A DNA stretch of 9,170 nucleotides from Bacteroidia bacterium. GTDB lineage: Bacteria; Bacteroidota; Bacteroidia; Bacteroidales; VadinHA17. The stretch lies in the NCBI GenBank assembly GCA_026391515.1, contig JAPLEC010000220.1, forward strand, positions 1 to 9,170. The letters are read 5' to 3'. The notes beneath the pieces were generated by a model that had not been told where the DNA came from, did no database searches, and saw only the letters and a program-made list of their open reading frames with translations. Of the stretch, positions 1 to 6,596 are shown piece by piece; position 1 is the stretch's first letter, and the number at the start of each line of letters is the position of its first letter. A program made the translations under genes and the position numbers.

Positions 1-821
1 TGAAAGAATTAGTTATCAAAGTGCTCTCAGTTACTAACAAGCTTACATCATCTTTTAGTTTAGGTAATGCTATTAAAAATGGTGTACCTGTGGCAATTAC
101 AGGCAAAACAAATACCGGAAAATCAACCCTTCTGAACCTTCTTTTAAAAGAAGAAAAAGCAATTGTATCGGAGATTCCGGGAACGACGAGAGATTATATT
201 GAAGATACAATTATTATTGACGGGATTCAATATCGGTTCATCGATACTGCAGGTCTCAGAAAAACTGGAGATATAGTTGAAAACCTGGGGATCCGTAAAA
301 CTTTGGAAAAGATCGAGCAGGCTTCGATAGTTTTACTTGTCGCAGACGTAAATGAAGGGAGGCAGGCATTATTGGAGACATTGATAACTGTGCGTTCTGA
401 AACAGAAGGAAAAGATAAAAAGCTTGTAATTCTTGTAAACAAGACTGACAATGATCTTAATAAACGCAAAGTTGAGATTGAAGGCAAGATTGAGTTGAAA
501 GAGGGCGAATCCCTCCTATTTATATCTGCAAAAACCGGAGAAGGGATTGAAGAGCTTAAGAAAGAGCTGGGCCATTTAACCGGCGAAAGCCAATTAATAT
601 CGGAGAGTGTAATTATAAATAATTTAAGGCATTACGAGGCGTTATTGAAAGTAACAGAGAGTCTTGAAAGAGTTTTGTCAGGCCTGGAAAATAAGATACC
701 CGAGGACCTTATTGCAATTGATGTACGGCAGGCAATTCATTATCTTGGTGAGATAACCGGTGAAATCACTACTGATGAGATTCTGGGTAATATCTTTAAG
801 AATTTTTGTATCGGAAAATAA
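1..821 (+). CDS. mnmE: MnmE (TrmE), tRNA modification GTPase, C-terminal part (5' end outside window)
   Basis: MnmE works with MnmG to install the (carboxymethyl)aminomethyl group on C5 of the wobble uridine of certain tRNAs in the cytoplasm. The reading frame is open from the left edge (first full codon at base 3), so the GTG at 21 is internal and not a start. The missing part is the N-terminal folate-binding domain and the first half of the helical domain. Visible motifs in order: the helical-domain end SFSLGNAIKNGVPVAI, P-loop GKTNTGKS (G1), GTTRD (G2), DTAGLR (G3), NKTD (G4), SAK (G5), then the C-terminal helical segment ending FCIGK. The Cys of this C-terminal CIGK is a conserved functional residue of the family. 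The 3' end doubles as the left copy of a 21-bp direct repeat, matching the known use of this gene end as an integration site. Identification is secure; the protein looks intact as far as it is seen. Confidence 0.97.
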   Translation, partial: KELVIKVLSVTNKLTSSFSLGNAIKNGVPVAITGKTNTGKSTLLNLLLKEEKAIVSEIPGTTRDYIEDTIIIDGIQYRFIDTAGLRKTGDIVENLGIRKTLEKIEQASIVLLVADVNEGRQALLETLITVRSETEGKDKKLVILVNKTDNDLNKRKVEIEGKIELKEGESLLFISAKTGEGIEELKKELGHLTGESQLISESVIINNLRHYEALLKVTESLERVLSGLENKIPEDLIAIDVRQAIHYLGEITGEITTDEILGNIFKNFCIGK

Positions 822-823
822 CC
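803..823 (+). repeat. Left 21-bp direct repeat (attL-like), mnmE 3' end
   Basis: Exact 21-bp copy, core TGTATCGGAAAATAA, covering the codons for FCIGK, the mnmE stop codon and two bases beyond. The identical 21 bases recur at 1854-1874 in the same orientation; flanking bases differ on both sides. From established knowledge, SGI1-type islands of gammaproteobacteria integrate at the corresponding last 18 bp of trmE/mnmE, so this is a plausible attachment site. The recombinase is not in the window. Confidence 0.85.
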
Positions 824-866
824 ACTGCAAAACAAACCCCCAGCAAAACATTATCAAACGCACACT

Positions 867-896
867 AAGCCCCAATTACAGGGGCTTTATTGTTTT
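867..896 (+). terminator. Intrinsic terminator downstream of mnmE
   Basis: The stem AAGCCCC (867-873) pairs with GGGGCTT (881-887) around the 7-base loop AATTACA, followed by the T-rich run TATTGTTTT. It is oriented to stop mnmE transcription. It lies inside the repeat-bounded segment, 45 bases after the mnmE stop. On the minus strand there is no T-run after the stem, so it probably does not serve hicBA. Confidence 0.75.
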
Positions 897-904
897 ACCC
901 TGTT

Positions 905-918
905 AATAAATATTTATT
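905..918. repeat. 14-bp perfect AT palindrome
   Basis: AATAAATATTTATT is its own reverse complement and sits between the mnmE terminator and the hicA 3' end, near the left end of the repeat-bounded segment. It could be a protein-binding site or simply a product of AT-rich composition. No function can be assigned. Confidence 0.4.
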
Positions 919-992
919 GTTAATAGTTGTTTGTTTTGTTTATAAGTTATAATGATTTATAAAAACTGTTCCCTTGTCAATGACTATTAAAA

Positions 993-1232
993 TTAATTCT
1001 GTAAGTTTAAATAGTCGTGAAGATCTGTCAATGTCAATCCCATTGTTCTGAGATTGCTTTTAATAATAAAAAGTGGTATTGGGTCTTTATGAGTTTGAAA
1101 AACAACTGGTCTTGTAAGCTCCTTACCACACCATATTTCATGCCCGCTACTAATTCTGATTTGTTTTAAACCATGGTGTGACAGGAAGCATTTAAAGTCT
1201 TTTACACTGACATTTTTAATGGATGGAGTCAT
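993..1232 (-). CDS. hicA: HicA-family toxin (mRNA interferase), type II toxin-antitoxin
   Basis: This 79-residue protein fits the usual HicA size and pattern: an N-terminal helix (VKDFKCFLSHHGL), then a strand and turn with SSGHEIW, where His31 matches the catalytic histidine of the GSHxxW/Y motif. After that come basic and hydrophobic strands (RPVVFQTHKDPIPLFIIKS) and a final helix (LRTMGLTLTDLHDYL). HicA toxins have a dsRNA-binding-like fold and cut mRNA independently of the ribosome until bound by HicB. Its ATG overlaps the stop of the upstream hicB as TAATG, so translation is probably coupled and toxin made only after antitoxin. The gene converges on mnmE. The order is antitoxin then toxin, the reverse of E. 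coli hicAB. The usual Gly-Ser before the His is Ser-Gly here; the catalytic His is kept, so activity is plausible but untested. Confidence 0.85.
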   Translation of the reverse strand: MTPSIKNVSVKDFKCFLSHHGLKQIRISSGHEIWCGKELTRPVVFQTHKDPIPLFIIKSNLRTMGLTLTDLHDYLNLQN

Positions 1233-1621
1233 TAAACTAATGACGGTATGTTAATCGTTGTATTTATTTTCTGAAATTCATATGTATTGAAGATCCTGCT
1301 AAAATCTTCATTTCTCTCAAGTAAAAGGGCAAGAGTCGGAGGCACCGGCTCTTTCTTAAGGTTTTTCCTAATAATCCAACCATTTTTTCTAAGATCTTCA
1401 GCAAGTGTTTTTTTATTGACTGTATATCTGAAATATTCTGATAGGGTCACTTCAAAAGACTTTCTTGCTTCCTCTTCAGTTGATCCGTAACCACTCAAAT
1501 CTAATGCCGGACAATAAGTAATAACACTATTATCGTCTTCAAAAATAATAAGAGGTAAGTTACATTTAATTCTATTTTTACCGCTGACCCACTGACCAGA
1601 CATTATCTGTTTCTTAGACAT
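1232..1621 (-). CDS. hicB: HicB-family antitoxin
   Basis: This 129-residue protein is encoded directly upstream of hicA with a one-base overlap (TAATG). Residues about 22-67 match the HicB partial RNase H-like domain: a strand (LPLIIFEDDNSVITYCPALD), the turn LSGYGSTEEEA, then a helix (RKSFEVTLSEYFRYT). HicB binds and blocks HicA and usually represses its own operon. The C-terminal part (about 70-129: LAEDLRKNGWIIRK, a Pro-containing stretch, and an end in INIPSLV) does not show an obvious helix-turn-helix or ribbon-helix-helix, so DNA binding and autoregulation are uncertain. The ATG at 1621 is chosen because no credible earlier start is visible; there is no Shine-Dalgarno sequence, as is normal in Bacteroidota. 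Function is assigned from fold pattern and pairing with HicA. Confidence 0.82.
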   Translation of the reverse strand: MSKKQIMSGQWVSGKNRIKCNLPLIIFEDDNSVITYCPALDLSGYGSTEEEARKSFEVTLSEYFRYTVNKKTLAEDLRKNGWIIRKNLKKEPVPPTLALLLERNEDFSRIFNTYEFQKINTTINIPSLV

Positions 1622-1675
1622 AGAAATAGGATTTTATGATATTATAAAGATATTAACAAGTCGCAAATATATCAA

Positions 1676-1707
1676 CAAATATCCTTAAAAATAGTTTTAC
1701 TTCAAAA
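1676..1707 (-). promoter_or_regulatory. Candidate Bacteroidota-type promoter of hicBA
   Basis: Read on the minus strand, TTTTG (1707-1703) is followed after 19 bases by GATATTTG (1683-1676), which matches the Bacteroidota -33 (TTTG) and -7 (TAnnTTTG) elements except for the first base of the latter. It would start transcription about 45-50 bases before the hicB ATG. A second -7-like box, TATATTTG, lies at 1671-1664 but lacks a well-spaced -33 element. Assignment is by motif only. Confidence 0.4.
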
Positions 1708-1853
1708 TTTGACAGCCCCGCAAAGTTTTCAGAATATTCATTCTTTTTCATATTGCCTCAACTAAATAATAAAAAATTGTCCTCTTTTTGTCCCCCGTTT
1801 TTTATTTTATGTTTATTGAGTACATAATATCAAATACATACAAGTTACTTTAC

Positions 1854-1874
1854 TTTTTGTATCGGAAAATAACC
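1854..1874 (+). repeat. Right 21-bp direct repeat (attR-like)
   Basis: This is an exact copy of the mnmE 3'-end repeat at 803-823, starting 1051 bases downstream in the same orientation. No mnmE coding sequence precedes it here, so it is a detached duplicate. It still reads FCIGK-stop in one frame, which shows its origin from the gene end. It marks the right boundary of the putative mini-island. Confidence 0.85.
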
Positions 1875-1926
1875 GGCATAATTCGATTAGATGACAATAA
1901 TTTGAAGTAAAAATAATGATGGGTTA

Positions 1927-4900
1927 TTATTCCATTAATACAAATGCAGCCCAGAAGAAAGGATCATATTTTAAGCGCATTTCCCTTTGAGTTTCGGTGA
2001 AAGCTTTTCTGGTGTCATTGCTTTTCATCAGTTTTGAATAGAAAGTCACCATAAACTCTTCAGTTTCCACATCCGGAACCTGCCAGAGGCTCATAATTAT
2101 GTATTTTGCACCTGACATTTTAAAAGCTCGTTCCAGTCCATATACACCTTCACTTCCTCTGATGTCACCAAGACCAGTTTCGCAAGCTGATAATACTACC
2201 AGTCCGACCTTTCGCAAATCAACCTGAGTCACTTCCTGAGCTGTCAGGACACCATCATCTCCTTCATCCATATCTGACTTATTCCATACAGAATTTGCTC
2301 CTGCGAAAACCAGTCCTGACCTCATTAGCGGATTCAGATTATTTACAAAACTGCTGACCCCAAATCCCGTACTTCCTCCGCGAAAGACAATTGGTCCAGC
2401 TTCAACTTCAGAGCTTTTGATTCTATTTTTCTCCTCTCCCGGATCCGGGTAAAAGAATCCATGAGTGGCAATATGCAACACATTGTATTTGCCTGAATAT
2501 TGCTTAAAATAAGTTTCCGTAGCTTTACTGTCAGTCAGGCAATTGACCTCAACATTTCCTTTCTCAAGAATTGCACGGATTGCTTCTGCCTCATTTTTTG
2601 TCCCTTCCAGATAATTCCAGACCCGTGTTCCGGCATTTTCCTTATTATATTGAATTCCTCCAAAAACCATTGCTGATAATCTGTTATCAGATGAGAAGTC
2701 AGTTTTAATAACCGAATTTCCAGTGCTGCCATTTATTTGAATCACGTATTTGTCACATAGAAATACGTTTGCACCATTTCTGATAGCAGGGAAAGAGATT
2801 TTGTATAGTAGTCCTGAAGGCGAAAGATAAATTGTATTTACTTTGGCAAGGTATTTTTCAAGAGGCTGCCATATAAGTTTATATAGCCTGTCATCGGGGT
2901 TTTGCAAGGTTCCGTAAATATTCCTGATATAATCATAATTTGTACTTCCTGTTTTTCCAATAATGGCTTCCAGTTCTTTTTCTTCAAAGAGTTTAATCAT
3001 CTCAGGATATCTTGAGTCAGGTTTAAGTATCAATGCGCAATAATAGACTTCATCTCCCATATTTTTCTCACTTACTTTGAAGTGAGTAAATTCGATAGCT
3101 GCCTCACCAGGCTTCAGAACATCGTGTACATCTTTCCATGTCAGCTGCGTCCCTTTTATAAAGTTACTAAACACCTGTGAGCCCTGGTTAAGCTCTTTTT
3201 CCAGAGCATTTGCTCTGTTTTCCAAAACAGTAACATCTGTGGGACGCATTTCAACAGGTGTGGAATAAAGAGCAGAGATTTCCTTATTAAGAGAAATCCA
3301 TTCATCATATTTTTTCAGCAGAACCGGATCCTTACTATTTAAGATTGCCAGCCTCATTGCAGTATTGGATTTAAGCATGAGGCCTTTGTACAGTAAAATA
3401 TTATTAAAGGCAGAGCAGGTAATTTCGGGGTTCTGATATTTTCTGCGTAAAGTATAGACCATGAAAGAATGCATTTCGGGCAAATGAGTCTGATAGTATA
3501 ATTCTTTCTCACTTTCAGACAAAAACGTGAAATCCTGCAATATTTTGTGATTAAAAATATTCATATAATCAAGCATCAATTTCTCTTCCATGGAAAAATC
3601 ACCAAATGACTTGTACAAAAAGCAAAGCATCTTCAAAGTTTCTGAATATCCTGGATGATACTCACCCAATGCTTTTTTAATTTTATCTCCACTCCCAAAT
3701 GATAATCTAAACATTGCTCTATCAGTGTTGGTGTATTCGACAGTGGTACTTGCTCCTCCCATTTGCAAATATCCGGGATCGATCCATTTTATTTTTATCG
3801 GGATTATAAATGGTTCAAGCACATAATGAGCACTCTGGTTTTTGCCGGTAGTAATACTGCTGATAGAAGGCATTTTGTTTACTAACAGGTAAATAAGCTT
3901 TGGGTCGTATCTCAAGTTTATGTCCCAGATCAATAATCTCGACTTCTTAATATCTCCCATCATGAAATACCAGAATGAAATGTTGCTTTTTATAACATCA
4001 CCATAAGGATGCGGCATCTGGCAATTCTGATCGAAGATGTATTCCGAAGTGGAGAATTTCTTTCCTGAGTTGACTAATTGATCCTTAACCTTATTTTCCG
4101 GTTTTGCATAGTAATCGCTTACCAGGTCCAGTGATGCCAGGTTGTTTAAGACAACCGCATAGGAAAGGTGAAGTTTCTGAGAGTTGTGTTCAAATATTTC
4201 TCCGGACTTCATCAACAATTCCGATGCAATGTTATAATTTCCCATTTCGAAATAAAGTGCTCCAAGATTGTTGATACAAGAAGCTGCCCGGGGAGTTCTT
4301 GCTGCTGAGGTTTTATTATATATTTCAACAGCTTCAACAAAAAACTTCTCGGCTTTCTTATAGTTTCCGCTATTATAGTAAAAGGCGGCAAGATTGTTCA
4401 GAGCTGTCTCGAAGGATGGATCAGAACGCCCATATTCGGTCTCACAGAGTGAAACAACCTCAAGTAATAAAGATTCGGCTAAAGGATAATTAAAAGTATT
4501 GTACATCAGGACCGCCTGATTCGTTTTGTTCAGGATCAGTGCAGGTCTTGATTTTTCGCCATTTTTTAAATATATATTTTCTGCTTTTGTGAATAAATTG
4601 TCTCCTTGTTTCTGATAATAAACATCATCCGAGAAGCAACTCATCTCATTATATATGCAAGCAATACTGCTGAGTATATCTGCATAGCGGGGTTCCCCGG
4701 AGCCATAAATCCTTGAAGCCTTTGGCTCTGCCTTTTTGATCAAGGTTAAAGCTTCTTCATTATTTCCCATTGTCCTGCATATTATAGATGCATTTTCAAG
4801 GGAATGTATATAGCTGTCAGTGTTGTCGAGATTTAAAGTCTCTCTGAGCCCTACTTCCTTTAAAGCATAATATTTTGCTTTTACCAGATTTCCCAGGTAA

Positions 4901-5127
4901 TAATGAGAAACAGCAAGAGTGTTCAGCACATCGGCATACTGAACACTGTTTTCGCCATAGTTTGCTCTCACCAGTGCTGCTGTTTCCTCAGCAAAGTACA
5001 GCGCTGAATCAAAAATATTGCGATTATGATAAATTATCCTCAGGCTGTCTGTTTTTGTCCATATTTGAGAGTTGCAAACAGTGACAGATGAAAGAAAAAA
5101 TAATATTGAAGCAGAAATTGTTTTCAC
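1927..5127 (-). CDS. Exported TPR-CHAT domain protein (caspase-like cysteine protease)
   Basis: The protein has 1066 residues. An N-terminal hydrophobic segment (ISASILFFLSSVTV) with likely cleavage before Gln21 predicts export. TPR-like helical repeats run from about 45 to 335, the clearest being LNNLAAFYYNSGNYKKAEKF (near 243) and INNLGALYFEMGNYNIASEL (near 285), with another at about 490-525 (HPGYSETLKMLCFLYKSFGD). A helical region (about 530-660, with LSESEKELYYQTHLPE) leads to the C-terminal CHAT domain (about 665-1066). CHAT domains are clan CD caspase-like proteases; the dyad is intact, His889 in HIATHGFF and Cys982 in LSACETG, followed by SLWQVPD and the terminal FFWAAFVLME. The start is GTG at 5127: no in-frame ATG exists between it and the upstream stop, and the ATG at 5129 is out of frame. 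Residues about 335-480 lose the TPR pattern. The gene is divergent from the barrel gene at 5223. Substrate unknown; a periplasmic or envelope place of action is inferred from the signal peptide. Confidence 0.9.
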   Translation of the reverse strand: MKTISASILFFLSSVTVCNSQIWTKTDSLRIIYHNRNIFDSALYFAEETAALVRANYGENSVQYADVLNTLAVSHYYLGNLVKAKYYALKEVGLRETLNLDNTDSYIHSLENASIICRTMGNNEEALTLIKKAEPKASRIYGSGEPRYADILSSIACIYNEMSCFSDDVYYQKQGDNLFTKAENIYLKNGEKSRPALILNKTNQAVLMYNTFNYPLAESLLLEVVSLCETEYGRSDPSFETALNNLAAFYYNSGNYKKAEKFFVEAVEIYNKTSAARTPRAASCINNLGALYFEMGNYNIASELLMKSGEIFEHNSQKLHLSYAVVLNNLASLDLVSDYYAKPENKVKDQLVNSGKKFSTSEYIFDQNCQMPHPYGDVIKSNISFWYFMMGDIKKSRLLIWDINLRYDPKLIYLLVNKMPSISSITTGKNQSAHYVLEPFIIPIKIKWIDPGYLQMGGASTTVEYTNTDRAMFRLSFGSGDKIKKALGEYHPGYSETLKMLCFLYKSFGDFSMEEKLMLDYMNIFNHKILQDFTFLSESEKELYYQTHLPEMHSFMVYTLRRKYQNPEITCSAFNNILLYKGLMLKSNTAMRLAILNSKDPVLLKKYDEWISLNKEISALYSTPVEMRPTDVTVLENRANALEKELNQGSQVFSNFIKGTQLTWKDVHDVLKPGEAAIEFTHFKVSEKNMGDEVYYCALILKPDSRYPEMIKLFEEKELEAIIGKTGSTNYDYIRNIYGTLQNPDDRLYKLIWQPLEKYLAKVNTIYLSPSGLLYKISFPAIRNGANVFLCDKYVIQINGSTGNSVIKTDFSSDNRLSAMVFGGIQYNKENAGTRVWNYLEGTKNEAEAIRAILEKGNVEVNCLTDSKATETYFKQYSGKYNVLHIATHGFFYPDPGEEKNRIKSSEVEAGPIVFRGGSTGFGVSSFVNNLNPLMRSGLVFAGANSVWNKSDMDEGDDGVLTAQEVTQVDLRKVGLVVLSACETGLGDIRGSEGVYGLERAFKMSGAKYIIMSLWQVPDVETEEFMVTFYSKLMKSNDTRKAFTETQREMRLKYDPFFWAAFVLME

Positions 5128-5184
5128 ATTGATAATGAACTTAATATATTAAATAAAATTACGACAATTTTAGATTATTTAACT

Positions 5185-5192
5185 TAAATTTG
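5185..5192 (+). promoter_or_regulatory. -7-like box in the 95-base divergent intergenic region
   Basis: TAAATTTG fits the Bacteroidota -7 consensus TAnnTTTG exactly and lies 30 bases before the ATG at 5223, giving a short leader. No TTTG is found at the expected -33 spacing, so only half of the promoter is supported. For the CHAT gene on the other strand no convincing element was found in the same 95 bases (5128-5222). Confidence 0.35.
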
Positions 5193-5222
5193 TTATAAAT
5201 TAATCACTGATCATTAAACATT

Positions 5223-6194
5223 ATGAAAAAATTCATTTTTATATTCTTGCTTTCAGCAATATCATGTATTATCAATGCTCAGGATATGATTATCCTGAAA
5301 GATGGAACCAGTATTGCTGCAACTATAGTTGGATCAGATAATGTTGAGATTAAATATAAAAAATTCGGACAGCCGGAACCAGCGGGTATTTATTCTGTTT
5401 TCATAAGCGATATTGCCAGTATCCGCTATAAGGACGGAAAGGTAGTTGACTATTCTGTTGCTAATCAACCTGTCAAAAAACAAGAAAACCAGGAATTGGT
5501 GGCTTTGAGATGGAAAGTCAATATAGGGTCCAGCGGATATTATTTATACCGGAATACATCTGATAATCTGAAATTATTCTGGACCAATCTTAACCAGGAT
5601 AATAGTTTGGAAATTAATGAAAACCTACTATTTTATACGATCGATCTCTCGGCGACTTTGAATTTTAAAAGGAACCAGAGAAATTGGGTTAAAATTGGCA
5701 TGAGCGGAATTTTAAGCCCTTCAAAGATTCTCTATGCATCGAACACTTATAATGGTTTAAATGAAATGCAGCTTAAGTTTTTTACGCTGAGTGCATGCTT
5801 TGAATACGGCCACTCCATAAGCCATAAAAAGAACCTGATATTATTTTTTGAAACTGGCCTTGACTTCACAGAAATGAACGGAAAAGTAAAAATGCATGAT
5901 GTGGACTACAAAGTACGGTCGGATTGTCTCGGCACTACTCATTTTGCAACAGGAATAGACTGGTTTATTTCAAAGAGATTTTCTGCAAATTTCCGGGTTG
6001 GATATCGACTTGCAAAGTTAAAAGATCCTTTAATTACTGAAGCCAGCGATAAGTATTTCGAGTCTTCAACAGACTGGTATGTTGACAAGTCAGTCAATGA
6101 TGACCTGGTTACAATTAATACAAGTGGATTATATGCAAGTGTAGGACTTGCAATTTCATTTAATAATAAAATAAAGATTGAAAAGCCTAAGTAA
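5223..6194 (+). CDS. Exported KDG-domain protein with predicted outer-membrane beta-barrel
   Basis: The protein has 323 residues. The signal peptide (KKFIFIFLLSAISCIINA) probably cleaves before Gln20. Residues about 21-75 form a small beta-rich domain with MIILKDGTSIAATIVG, IKYKKFG and FISDIASIRYKDG, a pattern common near the N-terminus of exported Bacteroidota proteins of unknown function. From about 95 the sequence alternates polar and hydrophobic or aromatic residues in strand-length blocks (for example LRWKVNIGSSGYYLYR, WVKIGMSGILSP, FSANFRVGYRLAKL, LYASVGLAISFN), which suggests an outer-membrane beta-barrel of roughly eight to ten strands. The last strand is followed by a short basic tail, not a terminal aromatic residue. 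The start has an A/T-rich leader without Shine-Dalgarno. It lies between the CHAT gene and the caspase gene. No specific function is recognised; anchor, porin-like or assembly roles are all possible. Confidence 0.8.
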   Translation: MKKFIFIFLLSAISCIINAQDMIILKDGTSIAATIVGSDNVEIKYKKFGQPEPAGIYSVFISDIASIRYKDGKVVDYSVANQPVKKQENQELVALRWKVNIGSSGYYLYRNTSDNLKLFWTNLNQDNSLEINENLLFYTIDLSATLNFKRNQRNWVKIGMSGILSPSKILYASNTYNGLNEMQLKFFTLSACFEYGHSISHKKNLILFFETGLDFTEMNGKVKMHDVDYKVRSDCLGTTHFATGIDWFISKRFSANFRVGYRLAKLKDPLITEASDKYFESSTDWYVDKSVNDDLVTINTSGLYASVGLAISFNNKIKIEKPK

Positions 6195-6516
6195 TTAAAT
6201 GCTTAAGCTGTAGATGAATAAGTACTTAATTATTGGTTAGTTGAATAGACTTCTCATTAGGAAAACATAATAGATTAGTTTTATAACCTATAGGCTTTTT
6301 AGATTATATTTTTGAACCCTATTTGTACCTCAGCTTGCATAACCTAATTGATATTCGGCAAAGGATTTTTTTGTTCCCTTTACAAGTTTGCCAGCTTAAG
6401 ATTTTGCAGATTTCATTTAATTGGTAAAGCCCTTTAAAAAGTTTTTTTTGATTTTACATTTTTTCGGTGTAAATTACGTCTTTAAATAGTTCTTTTACAG
6501 TCATTACGGGCTGCAC

Positions 6517-6556
6517 ACAATAAACTCATTATGTATAAACCATTGTGATTTATTGT
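6517..6556. repeat. Inverted repeat, 8-bp arms
   Basis: ACAATAAA (6517-6524) and TTTATTGT (6549-6556) are perfect reverse complements separated by 24 bases. It lies about 90 bases upstream of the caspase start and directly before a second inverted repeat of nearly the same geometry. It could be an operator half-site pair or a weak RNA hairpin; in AT-rich DNA chance is a real alternative. Confidence 0.4.
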
Positions 6557-6557
6557 A

Positions 6558-6596
6558 CGTTTGTTGAAGGCATAAACGAGCTTTGTAAAACAAACG
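6558..6596. repeat. Inverted repeat, 8-bp arms
   Basis: CGTTTGTT (6558-6565) and AACAAACG (6589-6596) are perfect reverse complements separated by 23 bases. The left arm overlaps the -7-like box TACGTTTG, and the right arm ends two bases before the box TATGTTTG (6599-6606). That placement would suit an operator near the transcription start of the caspase gene, but this is inference. Confidence 0.42.

Larger units (their letters stand above)
803..1874. mobile_element. Putative mini genomic island (hicBA cargo) at the mnmE 3' end
   Basis: The segment is bounded by exact 21-bp direct repeats, with the left copy reconstituting the mnmE 3' end, as expected for site-specific integration by a tyrosine recombinase that keeps the target gene functional. 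Between the repeats are only the antisense hicB-hicA pair, one hairpin terminator and an AT palindrome. No integrase, excisionase or transposase is encoded, so it would have to be a non-autonomous element moved in trans, or a deletion remnant of a larger island. Seen directly: repeats and cargo. Inferred: mobility. A tandem island to the right of 1874 is also possible, but no third repeat copy was found in the window. Confidence 0.6.
1622..1926. other. Non-coding stretch between hicB and the CHAT gene
   Basis: This 305-base AT-rich stretch has no credible gene. It holds the candidate hicBA promoter, a pyrimidine-rich part with two close TTGTCC copies (around 1778-1792), and the right 21-bp repeat at 1854-1874. 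No clear terminator hairpin was found for the CHAT gene, which ends leftward at 1927; a weak AATAACC/GGTTATT pair (1868-1874 and 1922-1928) overlaps its stop codon and has no T-run. Confidence 0.6.

Noticed and set aside
21..23. GTG at 21 as the start of the GTPase
   Set aside because: The frame is open to the left edge and the codons before it (KELVIK) continue into the conserved MnmE helical segment, so the gene is cut by the window and does not start here.
1287..1490. Plus-strand open frame inside hicB
   Set aside because: It is antisense to a recognisable HicB coding region and shows no family pattern of its own.
822..1926. tRNA gene as the attachment site or within the putative island
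   Set aside because: No cloverleaf-like sequence was seen; the repeat is fully explained by the mnmE 3' end.
5070..5080. Cys18 of the CHAT protein as a lipobox cysteine
   Set aside because: The residues before it (VTV) lack the small residue needed at -1; a standard signal peptide with cleavage before Gln21 fits better.
6192..6232. Terminator after the barrel gene from the TAATTAA/TTAATTA pair
   Set aside because: The arms are pure AT, the loop is 27 bases and no T-run follows, so it is not convincing.
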